9,958 nucleotides of DNA from DASULK01 sp036278255 (lineage in GTDB: Bacteria > Actinomycetota > Actinomycetes > Mycobacteriales > Micromonosporaceae): NCBI GenBank assembly GCA_036278255.1, contig DASULK010000045.1, forward strand, positions 1 to 9,958, given 5' to 3'. Each line of letters opens with the position of its first letter. Position 1 is the stretch's first letter. A model generated the notes under the pieces. The model saw only the letters and a list, made by a program, of their open reading frames with translations. It did not search any database and was not told the origin of the DNA. Below, in pieces: positions 1 to 5,500 of the stretch. The translations under genes and the position numbers were made by a program.

Positions 1-92
1 CCGGCGCCGCCATTCCGCGCCATCCTGAGCAGCACAAGCGCGATGATCTTGGTGCTCCCAGTTTGCTCCCAAAGTAAGGAGCAACAAACGAA

Positions 93-125
93 TAGCCCGT
101 TACCAACGACTCTGGCAACGGGCTA
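93..125 (-). terminator. Intrinsic terminator of the tRNA-Val gene
   Basis: A perfect 9-bp inverted repeat (TAGCCCGTT at 93-101, AACGGGCTA at 117-125) continues, after one mismatch, with three more pairs (103-105 with 113-115) around a 7-base loop. On the minus strand it starts 18 bases after the tRNA CCA end and is followed by a T-rich stretch (TTCGTTTGTT). Position, stem and T-rich tail all fit a rho-independent terminator for the tRNA transcript. Confidence 0.8.
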
Positions 126-143
126 CTGACCTGCGAATATAGA

Positions 144-218
144 TGGTGGGCGATACTGGGATCGAACCAGTGACCTCTTCGGTGTGAACGAAGCGCTCTC
201 CCGCTGAGCTAATCGCCC
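144..218 (-). tRNA. tRNA-Val (anticodon CAC)
   Basis: The minus strand from 218 down to 144 folds as a complete tRNA. The 7-bp acceptor stem is GGGCGAT with ATCGCCC, the D-arm contains AGCTCAGCGGGAGAGC, and the anticodon stem CTTCG/CGAAG encloses the loop TTCACAC, giving anticodon CAC, which reads the valine codon GTG. The T-arm carries the conserved GGTTCGATCC. The discriminator base is A and the 3' CCA is encoded (144-146). There is no variable-arm extension or intron. GTG is a frequent valine codon in high-GC actinobacteria. The gene is followed by its own terminator at 93-125, and the PGPGW gene ends 49 bases upstream. Confidence 0.97.
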
Positions 219-230
219 TCAGCGGGGACG

Positions 231-259
231 ACTGTACCTGATCCGGGCACCGTCCCGCA
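231..259 (-). promoter_or_regulatory. Candidate promoter of tRNA-Val
   Basis: On the minus strand a TACAGT hexamer (plus positions 231-236) lies 12 bases before the mature tRNA 5' end, a good place for a -10 box giving a short 5' leader. The -35 region at 17 to 18 bases spacing reads TGCGGG or GTGCGG, a weak match. The -10 match and its spacing are seen; promoter activity is inferred. Read-through from the PGPGW gene is the alternative. Confidence 0.4.
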
Positions 260-267
260 CATCCGGG

Positions 268-765
268 TCAGTGGGTCGCGAGGTAGCGCAGCACGCCAGC
301 TACGAGATCGATTCCGAGGCTGTACTTGAGCGACAGCCAGACCACGACGTTGACGAAGGCCAGCCCGGACGCCGCGATCCCCATCCGTACGGGCCACGAC
401 TTGCGGCCGACCCACCGGGTCCAGGCCTGAACCTTGCGGCGGGTGAACGCCAGCAGGCGCCGGGCCCAGTGGAACTCGACAGCCCAGATGCCCAGGCCAG
501 CGATGACGATCAGCCAGCCGGGCCCCGGCAGCGGGATGAGGACGATCCCGATAACCACCACGATGGCGCCCGCTACCGCCACGAATATCCGGAGAGCAGC
601 CCGTCCGGTCGGGTTGGCCCGGATCAGGTCGAGAGTGGTACGAAGGCGACGCCAGCGCCTGACCGGCCTCACCAGCCCCGCGGGCCTACCCGGCGCGGAT
701 CCCCGGCCCTGGGCGGCGTCCTCGTCCTCCGGCACACCGTACCCCCGCTTCTCCACCGTCGTCAT
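268..765 (-). CDS. PGPGW-motif membrane protein (TIGR02611 family)
   Basis: This 165-residue protein carries the PLPGPGW signature at about residues 78-84, which defines the small actinobacterial membrane family TIGR02611 / PGPGW. A charged cytosolic N-terminus (residues 1-56, acidic then Arg-rich) is followed by a hydrophobic helix at about 57-77, the Pro-Gly turn, a second hydrophobic stretch at 84-97, an Arg/Lys/Trp-rich amphipathic segment at 98-127, and a third helix at about 128-148. The PGPGW turn between two helices suggests a membrane hairpin. The family has no established biochemical role and none is visible here. The ATG at 763-765 is used because the family-like sequence starts soon after it; the ribosome-binding site before it is weak. 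The gene is transcribed toward tRNA-Val and may share its transcript. Family assignment is strong; function is unknown. Confidence 0.88.
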   Translation of the reverse strand: MTTVEKRGYGVPEDEDAAQGRGSAPGRPAGLVRPVRRWRRLRTTLDLIRANPTGRAALRIFVAVAGAIVVVIGIVLIPLPGPGWLIVIAGLGIWAVEFHWARRLLAFTRRKVQAWTRWVGRKSWPVRMGIAASGLAFVNVVVWLSLKYSLGIDLVAGVLRYLATH

Positions 766-793
766 CGCACCTGCACCGTGATGTCGACCTGGG

Positions 794-844
794 CCATCCT
801 CGTCGCGACATCCGAGGCCCTATGCCTCGTTGAGGATGGTTTTT
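794..844 (+). terminator. Terminator-like compound hairpin with T-tract, host transcript unknown
   Basis: CCATCCTC (794-801) pairs perfectly with GAGGATGG (832-839), enclosing a second hairpin GAGGC (814-818) / GCCTC (824-828), and is followed at once by five T residues (840-844) on the plus strand. This is the layout of an intrinsic terminator. An alternative pairing, CCTCG (798-802) with CGAGG (813-817), would disrupt both stems. No plus-strand gene lies upstream, since 268-765 is coded on the minus strand. It may end an antisense or small RNA. On the minus strand the same stems would form in the 5' leader of the PGPGW gene, without a T-tract. Confidence 0.5.
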
Positions 845-1041
845 GCACCATTTTGCTCCCCACTGTTTCCTCGGGCCGTCACCGGACGGGACCACTGGAC
901 GTTACCGGAGTGAGTCGACGTCTGAACCACCCGACGCCGGGCGGCACCGAACACGTGGGCAGAAGCGAAAATGCTACAAGAACTTCGGCACTCGCGAGGC
1001 CCTTCGGATCCGTCTTCCCACTACTGGGTGAGATCAGCGTA

Positions 1042-1054
1042 TGGCGGAGCGTAA
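1042..1054 (+). promoter_or_regulatory. Possible BldD-type operator upstream of ssgB
   Basis: The 13-mer TGGCGGAGCGTAA agrees with seven of nine fixed positions of the BldD box as I recall it (TNACNCWGNGTNA). It starts 85 bases before the ssgB start codon. A separate right half-site (GGGTGA) is at 1026-1031 and another (GAGTGA) at 908-913. BldD represses sporulation genes, reportedly including ssgB, in Streptomyces. The match is imperfect and could be chance in this base composition. Confidence 0.25.
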
Positions 1055-1083
1055 CGAGAAGGATCGCCTGAGTATGGGGAAAG

Positions 1084-1102
1084 GCGGGACAGCGCGTCCC
1101 GC
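1084..1102 (+). promoter_or_regulatory. Leader hairpin or operator before ssgB
   Basis: GCGGGAC (1084-1090) and GTCCCGC (1096-1102) form a perfect 7-bp stem around the 5-base loop AGCGC. The stem ends 9 bases before the GGGGGGAG ribosome-binding site (from 1112) and 24 bases before the ATG. In mRNA it would be a stable GC-rich hairpin; in DNA it is a dyad that a dimeric regulator could bind. There is no T-tract, so it is not an intrinsic terminator. Confidence 0.45.
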
Positions 1103-1126
1103 AGCGGTGCCGGGGGGAGAACATCT

Positions 1127-1558
1127 ATGAGTGTCATTCGGCCGACGACGGTTGAGGTCGAAACATCGCTACGGCTTGTCGCACCTGACGCCACCGCCCT
1201 GCCGGTGCGCGCCAGCCTGCGCTACGACCCAGTTGACCCGTACGCGGTGCATGTCCTGTTCCATGCAGAATCCGCCGGCGGCGAGGCCGTCAGCTGGTCG
1301 TTCGCCCGGGAACTGCTCATCACCGGTCTGGACGAACCCGCCGGGATCGGCGACGTACGGGTCTGGCCGTGGGCCACACCGCGCGGCGACTTCGTCGCAC
1401 TGGCGCTCTCCTCGCCCGACGGCAACGCTCTGTTCGAGGTGCCGCGCAGCGTCCTGGTCCGGTTCCTGCGGCGGACGTACGTGGTGGTGCCCCGGGGCCG
1501 GGAGAGTGACCACCTCGACGTGGACAAGGCGGTTACTCGACTGCTGGCCGGCCGGTAG
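1127..1558 (+). CDS. ssgB: SsgB, sporulation and cell-division regulator (SsgA-like family)
   Basis: This 143-residue protein is a typical SsgA-like protein. It opens with a beta-rich fold including SLRYDPVDPYAVHVLF (residues 27-42), then the conserved WSFARELL segment, and later GDVRVWPW (about 76-83) and the FEVPRSVLVRFLRRTY stretch. Length and sequence agree best with SsgB, the most conserved member, which in Streptomyces localises to future septum sites and recruits FtsZ at the onset of sporulation septation. The ATG is well supported: a strong GGGGGGAGA ribosome-binding site lies about 7 bases before it, and the family begins with this N-terminus. The gene stands alone; the convergent VOC gene ends 10 bases beyond its stop codon. 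A possible BldD box and a leader hairpin lie upstream. The SsgB subtype is a confident call from sequence recall, not from an alignment. Confidence 0.93.
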   Translation: MSVIRPTTVEVETSLRLVAPDATALPVRASLRYDPVDPYAVHVLFHAESAGGEAVSWSFARELLITGLDEPAGIGDVRVWPWATPRGDFVALALSSPDGNALFEVPRSVLVRFLRRTYVVVPRGRESDHLDVDKAVTRLLAGR

Positions 1559-1568
1559 CGGGGGCTGG

Positions 1569-2090
1569 TCAGGCCGGCGTGGAGATGCCGACGCCACCAC
1601 GGGTCTGGGCGCCGTACCGCTGCTTCTCCCGTTCGATGTCCAACGGGCGGATGCGCTTGCGCGCATCGATCGCCGCCTCGTCGAGCAGATCCGCTGGCAC
1701 CAGCCAGACCACCTCGAACTCCAGCCCGTCCGGGTCCTTGGCGTAGAGGCTCTTGGTGGTGCCGTGGTCGGAGGAGCCGAGGAGGGCACCGGCTTCGGCC
1801 AGGCGCTTGGCGAGCGCCTCCAGCTCGTCGAGGGTGTCCACCTCCCAGGCGAGGTGGTAGAGGCCAACGGTGGTGCGTCCTGCCTGGGACGGGCGGGCGG
1901 CGGCTCCTAGCTCGAAGAGGCCCAGGTCGTGGTCGTTGGTGGATCCGGGGGCCTGCAGGAACGCGGCCGTGGTGAAGTTCTCCGGGGTCATCGGGATCAG
2001 CCGGAAGCCAAGGACGTCCCGGTAGAAGGCGACGCTGCGGGCAAGGTCCCTGACGTAGAGGACGGCATGGTTGAGCCGCTGGACAGCCAT
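1569..2090 (-). CDS. VOC-fold (glyoxalase / extradiol dioxygenase superfamily) protein
   Basis: This 173-residue, single-module VOC protein has paired beta-alpha-beta-beta-beta halves. The first strand holds NHAVLYV with candidate metal ligand His8, followed by the DLARSVAFYRDVLGF helix motif. The second half opens with LYHLAWEV (His79) and ends with DPDGLEFEV (Glu126), giving the His-His-Glu set expected for a divalent metal site. The fold is catalytic in catechol 2,3-dioxygenases and glyoxalases, but the substrate cannot be read from sequence. The tail (residues 131-173) is polar and resembles the C-terminal extension of small CatE-like proteins. A longer frame reaches back to a TTG at 2177, but homology starts at the ATG at 2088-2090. 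No ribosome-binding site precedes that ATG, while a TACCGT -10-like box lies 6 bases before it, so the mRNA may be leaderless. The gene is divergent from the TPR gene. Confidence 0.86.
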   Translation of the reverse strand: MAVQRLNHAVLYVRDLARSVAFYRDVLGFRLIPMTPENFTTAAFLQAPGSTNDHDLGLFELGAAARPSQAGRTTVGLYHLAWEVDTLDELEALAKRLAEAGALLGSSDHGTTKSLYAKDPDGLEFEVVWLVPADLLDEAAIDARKRIRPLDIEREKQRYGAQTRGGVGISTPA

Positions 2091-2096
2091 GCGTTC

Positions 2097-2102
2097 ACGG
2101 TA
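2097..2102 (-). promoter_or_regulatory. Candidate -10 box for a leaderless VOC transcript
   Basis: The minus strand reads TACCGT, ending 6 bases before the ATG at 2090. A TANNNT box about 6-8 bases before an ATG with no ribosome-binding site is the usual arrangement of leaderless actinobacterial mRNAs. The -35 region is weak. The box is seen; leaderless initiation is inferred. Confidence 0.4.
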
Positions 2103-2193
2103 ACTGCGATATTCGATGCTGTTTGACGCGATGCGAAAACTACTGCCGGCCCGGATGCTTGTACTCAACGTCGCCAACCAAGCACGATGAGGC

Positions 2194-3684
2194 GTGCTTC
2201 ACGGCTTTGACGAACTCACCACCCAGGCGCACCAGCTCGTCGCCGCCGGCGACCTCGCCGGAGCGCGTGACCTCCTCGACCGGGCCCTGGCCGCCAGCCC
2301 CGCCGCCGACAGCGGCGAGGGGTACGTGGATCCCGGGCTCGCCGCTGCGGCGGCCCTACACGCCCGGGTGCTGCTGGCGCTCGGGGAGCCGAACGCGGCG
2401 CGTCACTGGGCCGCGCTCGCCTACTCCACCATCAGTCGGGAGTACGGGCCGGGCGATGAGCAGAGCATCGCCGCGGGCGCGACCCTGGCCGCCGTGCTCC
2501 ACCGGGTCGGCAGCCATGCCCGCTCAGCCCACCTGTACCGGCAGGTGATCACCGGGCTGGCCGCTCTCGACGGCCCGGACTCGCTGCGGGTGCTGGCTGC
2601 AGAGGCTGACCTCGCCACGGTGGAGCACGCCCGCGGCGAGTGCACAGCGGCCCGTGAACGGTTGGCCGAGGCCTGGGCGCTGCACCACGAGGTTTACGGC
2701 GAGAGCAACGCCAACGGCATCAAGATGCTTGCCCGGCTGGGCGCGATGGAGCGGGACTGCGGCCGGGTTGTTGATGCCGATGAGCGCTTCGCGCTGGCCG
2801 AGCGATTGTGCCGCCGCCACCTACCCCCCGGCCATTCCCTGGCCGATCAGGTGACGGCGCTCGCCAGCAGTTCGGGCGATCCGGCTCACATCTGCTCGAC
2901 CCGGCCGAGTTCGCCGCCGTCGGCGCTCCCGGAGCTGCTGCACACCCCCCCGGCCCCAGCATCAGCCGCGCCGCCGCCCCCATCCACGCCGGCCGCGACA
3001 GCCGCGGCGGCTGCCTCCGATCGGGGGGCTCGCCGCGATCCGGTCGGGGAGGAGGAGCCGCTGCGGCCGCCGGAGACGGCCATCCCGGGGGCCGACGGCC
3101 CGCCCGAGGCGATGACGGGACAGGAGCCCGGGGTATGGCGCGTCCGACCGGCCCGGGAGCCAGGGGCGGAGGAACCACCCGCTGCCGCATTTCCACCGCT
3201 GCAGCGGCGATCCCTGCCGGTCAGCGTCACCGGACTGGTCATCCTGCTGCTGGGCGCGGTCGCCGTCGGCGCTGGCATCGCCCTGGTCGCCGGCGATCAC
3301 ACCTGGTCGGCTTCGTCCGAGACGCTGGCGACCACCCCACCCGCCTCCCCCACCGCCTCCGCAGCCCCTGGGCCGACGACGCCCTCGGCGGAGCCTGCTG
3401 AGCCACCCACCGGGCTGGCGCTGCGCGACACCCGGGATGCCGTCACGCTCACCTGGATCTATCCGTCCGGCGCTGAGGGTCCGATCGTCGTCTCCGGTGG
3501 CCGGGACGGCCAGCCGCCGCGGGCATTTCAGGAGCTGCCGCCCGGGACCGCCCGCCACATCTTGTACGGGCTGAACCCGAACCTGGACTACTGCTTCTCC
3601 GTTGCGGTCGTCTACTCCACCGACCAAATCAGTCGCAGCGGCACCGTCTGCACCACGCGGGCCAGGAGCACGGGACGCGGTTGA
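2194..3684 (+). CDS. TPR - transmembrane - fibronectin III protein
   Basis: This 496-residue protein has three parts. Residues 1-230 are alpha-helical tetratricopeptide repeats of the 42-residue kinesin-light-chain type (for example GARDLLDRALAASP, then the SAHLYRQVITGL and ERLAEAW helices, with GPGD/GPDS-type loops). Residues 230-340 are a Pro/Ala-rich, probably disordered linker. A single hydrophobic helix lies at about 345-370 (TGLVILLLGAVAVGAGIALV). After another Pro/Ser/Thr linker, residues 403-490 resemble a fibronectin type III domain (PTGLALRDT..VTLTW..., LNPNLDYCFSVAVVY) with two cysteines (467 and 486) that could pair outside the cell. Predicted topology is TPR in the cytosol and FN3 outside. 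There is no signal peptide or catalytic motif. The GTG start at 2194 is the first in-frame start near a weak GATGAGG element only 1 base away, so the exact start is uncertain. A scaffold or envelope-assembly role is inference; partners are unknown. Confidence 0.85.
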   Translation: MLHGFDELTTQAHQLVAAGDLAGARDLLDRALAASPAADSGEGYVDPGLAAAAALHARVLLALGEPNAARHWAALAYSTISREYGPGDEQSIAAGATLAAVLHRVGSHARSAHLYRQVITGLAALDGPDSLRVLAAEADLATVEHARGECTAARERLAEAWALHHEVYGESNANGIKMLARLGAMERDCGRVVDADERFALAERLCRRHLPPGHSLADQVTALASSSGDPAHICSTRPSSPPSALPELLHTPPAPASAAPPPPSTPAATAAAAASDRGARRDPVGEEEPLRPPETAIPGADGPPEAMTGQEPGVWRVRPAREPGAEEPPAAAFPPLQRRSLPVSVTGLVILLLGAVAVGAGIALVAGDHTWSASSETLATTPPASPTASAAPGPTTPSAEPAEPPTGLALRDTRDAVTLTWIYPSGAEGPIVVSGGRDGQPPRAFQELPPGTARHILYGLNPNLDYCFSVAVVYSTDQISRSGTVCTTRARSTGRG

Positions 3685-3711
3685 GGTCCGATGCGTTCCC
3701 GGCCCTGTTCC

Positions 3712-4338
3712 TCATTGTCCGCCCCGAGAAAGTTGTTCAGCGGGGCGGCGGAGTACGCTGACGGCAAAGTCGGCGCTGGGCTCCCAGAGGCGCAGGTCCC
3801 ACGTCGCGAAGCGGTGTTCGAGCAGAAACCCGGCGGCGAGAAGGTCGGTGTCGAAGTCAGCCAGCGGATACCCCCGGCCGGTGCCGAACCCGACGACGGC
3901 AAAACCATCGGGGCGCAGATGCCGGGCAATCTGGGTCAGGACGGCCCGTTCGGTACGGGGGGCGACGAAGGTCATCACGTTTCCGGCCACAACTGCGGCA
4001 TCAAAGGGGTCCGGATGACCGGCGGCGGCGAGGTCGAGGTCGGCAAGGTCCCCGACCAGCCACACCGGGCCGGGATGGTCCAGCTTCGCGGCCTCGATCA
4101 ACTCGGGGTCGGCATCCACCCCGATCACCTGATGTCCGCGGGCAGCGAGTTCGGCCCCCACCCGCCCCGGTCCGCAGCCGGCATCCAGGATCCGCGAGCC
4201 ACGCTTCAGCATTGCGTCCAACAGCCGCGCCTCGCCGGCGAGATCCACCCCTTCGGCCGCCATGCGACGGAATCGTTCGATGTACCACTGCGAGTGTCCG
4301 GGCCCCGTCTCGGTGGCCCAGCGGGTCGGCGTTCCCAT
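3712..4338 (-). CDS. Class I SAM-dependent methyltransferase
   Basis: This 208-residue protein has a Rossmann methyltransferase core. Motif I is ILDAGCGPGRVG (residues 50-61), the SAM-binding glycine loop. The acidic end of strand 2 is VIGVDADP (71-78), where Asp75 or Asp77 would hold the ribose hydroxyls. GDLADLDL (97-104) fits motif II, and FDAAVVAGNVMTFV (112-125) fits strand 4. The helical N-terminus (HSQWYIERFRRM) probably lids the active site. No substrate-specific motif is visible, so the target is unknown. An upstream extension of the frame to 4554 overlaps the divergent cupin and lacks family character. The ATG at 4336-4338 is chosen because the methyltransferase-like sequence begins there and a TAGCGT box lies 7 bases before it, suggesting a leaderless mRNA. 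The gene converges on the TPR gene with 27 bases between stops. Confidence 0.88.
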   Translation of the reverse strand: MGTPTRWATETGPGHSQWYIERFRRMAAEGVDLAGEARLLDAMLKRGSRILDAGCGPGRVGAELAARGHQVIGVDADPELIEAAKLDHPGPVWLVGDLADLDLAAAGHPDPFDAAVVAGNVMTFVAPRTERAVLTQIARHLRPDGFAVVGFGTGRGYPLADFDTDLLAAGFLLEHRFATWDLRLWEPSADFAVSVLRRPAEQLSRGGQ

Positions 4339-4345
4339 ACAGGTC

Positions 4346-4351
4346 ACGCTA
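4346..4351 (-). promoter_or_regulatory. Candidate -10 box for a leaderless methyltransferase transcript
   Basis: The minus strand reads TAGCGT, with 7 bases between the box and the ATG at 4338, and no ribosome-binding site in between. This is the same arrangement as at the VOC gene (2097-2102). The -35 region at 17-18 bases spacing reads GCCGGT or TGCCGG and is weak. Confidence 0.4.
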
Positions 4352-4492
4352 GTCCGGTGACGACGCCGACCGGCACGCACCCGGTCGCTCCCGGCCACTA
4401 CAAAGATCGGCGTTGGAGGTATCGCGGTTCGCGTGCTCGACATGGCCAGCCCCTGGATCGGGTCCGGGGTCACACGAGGAGGAACGGCAGGA

Positions 4493-4825
4493 ATGGAAGC
4501 GCTGAGTTTGGACGAGGTCGGTCGGGACCTGTCCAGGAAGGCAGCGGGGGCCACGGCGGGTCGCAGTGCTCAGACGGTCTACGGCGGAGCCGAGCAGGTG
4601 CTCCGGCAGACGGTGCTTGCGCTGCGGGCGGGGTCGGGCCTGGCCGAGCATGAGAATCCGGGTGAGGCCACCCTGCTTGTTCTGCAGGGGCGGGTTGAGT
4701 TGAGCAGTGGTGAGACCACTTGGCCGGGGAGGCAGGGTGATCTGCTCGTCATCCCGCAGGCCCGGCACGCGCTACAGGCGATTGACGATGCGGTCGTCCT
4801 GCTTACGGTGGCAAAATCCCGGTAG
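4493..4825 (+). CDS. Small single-domain cupin protein
   Basis: This 110-residue protein is one cupin beta-barrel. Motif 1 is seen as SGLAEHENPGEATLLVLQG, with His53, Glu58 and Gly66; the usual HxH is replaced by HxN (Asn55). Motif 2 is seen as GDLLVIPQARH, with Gly82, Pro88 and His92. Three of the four usual metal ligands are therefore present. No enzymatic partner domain or DNA-binding domain is attached, so it may be a small binding protein or an uncharacterised enzyme. The ATG at 4493 is preceded by GAGGAGGAA (4476-4484), about 8-10 bases upstream, and by a nearer AGGA. An in-frame ATG at 4442 and a start at 4433 would add about 20 residues with no cupin character. The gene is divergent from the methyltransferase (154 bases apart) and ends before two strong hairpins. 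Confidence 0.85.
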   Translation: MEALSLDEVGRDLSRKAAGATAGRSAQTVYGGAEQVLRQTVLALRAGSGLAEHENPGEATLLVLQGRVELSSGETTWPGRQGDLLVIPQARHALQAIDDAVVLLTVAKSR

Positions 4826-4839
4826 TGCTCGCCGGGCCA

Positions 4840-4911
4840 GCGCTAACGTCCGGTGGGCCGGGCGTTGGCGCCGAGACGCAGAGGAGTCGCGCCGGCTGAC
4901 GCTGGCGCGAC
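4840..4911. terminator. Two tandem hairpins between convergent genes
   Basis: Hairpin A pairs GCGCTAACG (4840-4848) with CGTTGGCGC (4863-4871), 9 bp with one G-U. Hairpin B pairs 4886-4896 with 4901-4911, 11 bp with one G-U around the tetraloop TGAC. They fill the 119-base gap between the cupin stop and the stop of the minus-strand gene at 4945. Neither has a real T-tract, as is common in high-GC actinobacteria. They most likely act as a bidirectional terminator. Confidence 0.6.
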
Positions 4912-4944
4912 CCCCGCAAGGGTTCATCCTCCTCGGTCAAAGCA

Positions 4945-5286
4945 TTAACGCGACTTGCCTTCTTCCGCTGAGCGGTAGCGGCTACCTGCCTTTGCGAGGC
5001 CTCGGCTGATCAGGTAACCGATCGTCAGCAGCGAGATGAACCACCAGGCCTTGTCCGCCCGGAAGGCATCCGTGCCGCCGGCACCGCTGTCAACCAGCTG
5101 CGAGGCGATCAGCACACCGGCCACCGCAGCCAAATAAATGTAGAACTCGGTGGTCTTGAGCGCCGGCTTGGTCTCGCCCGCGGGAAGCGGCTCGATCGGC
5201 TGCATGCTGGGCATCTGCATCTCGCGCGTGTCCAGGTCCGCCGTCGGCCTCGCGGGTGCCCTGGTGGGCGCAGTAGCGGAGCTCAT
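4945..5286 (-). CDS. Two-helix membrane protein of unknown function
   Basis: This is a 113-residue protein I do not recognise. Residues 1-44 are polar and Pro/Ala/Thr-rich, probably disordered, with a run of Met residues (MQMPSMQP, 23-30). Two hydrophobic helices follow, at about 47-65 (EFYIYLAAVAGVLIASQLV) and 80-97 (AWWFISLLTIGYLISRGLA), joined by a short Gly/Asp loop (66-79). The basic tail (residues 98-113) contains SRYRSAEEGKSR. By the positive-inside rule both termini would be cytosolic. There is no enzymatic motif. The ATG at 5284-5286 is well supported by GAGGAGGGG about 4 bases upstream; an open extension of the frame toward 5598 has no support. It shares strand with the gene at 5501-5908 but lies 214 bases downstream of it, with a hairpin between, so it is probably transcribed separately. 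Confidence 0.8.
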   Translation of the reverse strand: MSSATAPTRAPARPTADLDTREMQMPSMQPIEPLPAGETKPALKTTEFYIYLAAVAGVLIASQLVDSGAGGTDAFRADKAWWFISLLTIGYLISRGLAKAGSRYRSAEEGKSR

Positions 5287-5387
5287 CTGTCCCCTCCTCG
5301 TGGTCCTTTGGCTCCCGTTTGCTTGCCCGGCCGCTGTAGCGTCTTCTGCTACGGCTCCGGCACCTCCGGCGTACCCGGCCGCCCCCA

Positions 5388-5428
5388 CCACAAACGGAGG
5401 GCGTCGACCGCTGTCCGCCCTCCTGTGG
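5388..5428 (-). terminator. Hairpin after the 5501-5908 gene
   Basis: CCACA-aac-GGAGGGC (5388-5402) pairs with GCCCTCC-TGTGG (5417-5428), giving 12 bp interrupted by a 3-base bulge, with a 14-base loop. On the minus strand the stem starts 72 bases after the stop at 5501, and the inner stem is followed by GTTTGTGG. It probably ends the upstream transcript. It could instead sit in the leader of the gene at 5286. A weaker GTAGC/GCTAC hairpin lies at 5336-5352. Confidence 0.45.
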
Positions 5429-5500
5429 CCTAGCCGGATGCACCCGTGCCCGCGGATGCCCCACATCCTCGGCGGACCGGATATCGCTCTCAGATCGGTC

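Larger units (their letters stand above)
766..1126. other. Non-coding interval between PGPGW gene and ssgB
   Basis: This 361-base stretch separates two divergent genes and holds no convincing reading frame. A short open frame at 971-1054 has no ribosome-binding site. The interval contains the compound hairpin at 794-844, a comparatively T-rich patch at 840-870, a possible BldD-type box at 1042-1054, and a perfect hairpin at 1084-1102 just before the ssgB ribosome-binding site. It must hold the promoters of both flanking genes, but I see no clear -35/-10 pair. Confidence 0.7.

Noticed and set aside
1..92. Possible end of a mobile element or gene next to tRNA-Val: TGCTCCCA repeated at 53-60 and 64-71, a 7-bp hairpin (63-69 with 78-84), and short open frames running to the left edge (for example ending TAA at 75-77).
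   Set aside because: tRNA 3' ends are common integration sites, but no repeat of the tRNA 3' end or integrase-like sequence is visible, and 24 codons are too few to identify. The sequence left of the window is needed.
62..860. TTTGCTCCC at 62-70 and again at 852-860, flanking the tRNA and PGPGW gene like att sites.
   Set aside because: A shared 9-mer within about 1 kb is expected by chance, and the flanking bases do not extend the match.
971..1054. Short open frame of 27 codons upstream of ssgB.
   Set aside because: It has no ribosome-binding site and no recognisable sequence, and its codon third positions are not biased toward G/C as in the real genes.
271..1071. Long plus-strand open frame of 266 codons.
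   Set aside because: It is antisense to the PGPGW gene and runs into the non-coding gap. It has Pro/Arg/His-rich low-complexity sequence and no domain, typical of a high-GC shadow.
1131..1910. 259-codon plus-strand frame overlapping ssgB and the VOC gene.
   Set aside because: It overlaps two well-supported genes in other frames and its product is Arg/Ser/Cys-rich with no family.
2123..2128. TTGACG as a -35 box for the TPR gene.
   Set aside because: No TANNNT box lies 16-18 bases downstream, so a promoter cannot be supported from this hexamer alone.
3691..4653. 320-codon plus-strand frame across the methyltransferase.
   Set aside because: It is antisense to a clear SAM-methyltransferase with intact motifs and has no ribosome-binding site or domain.
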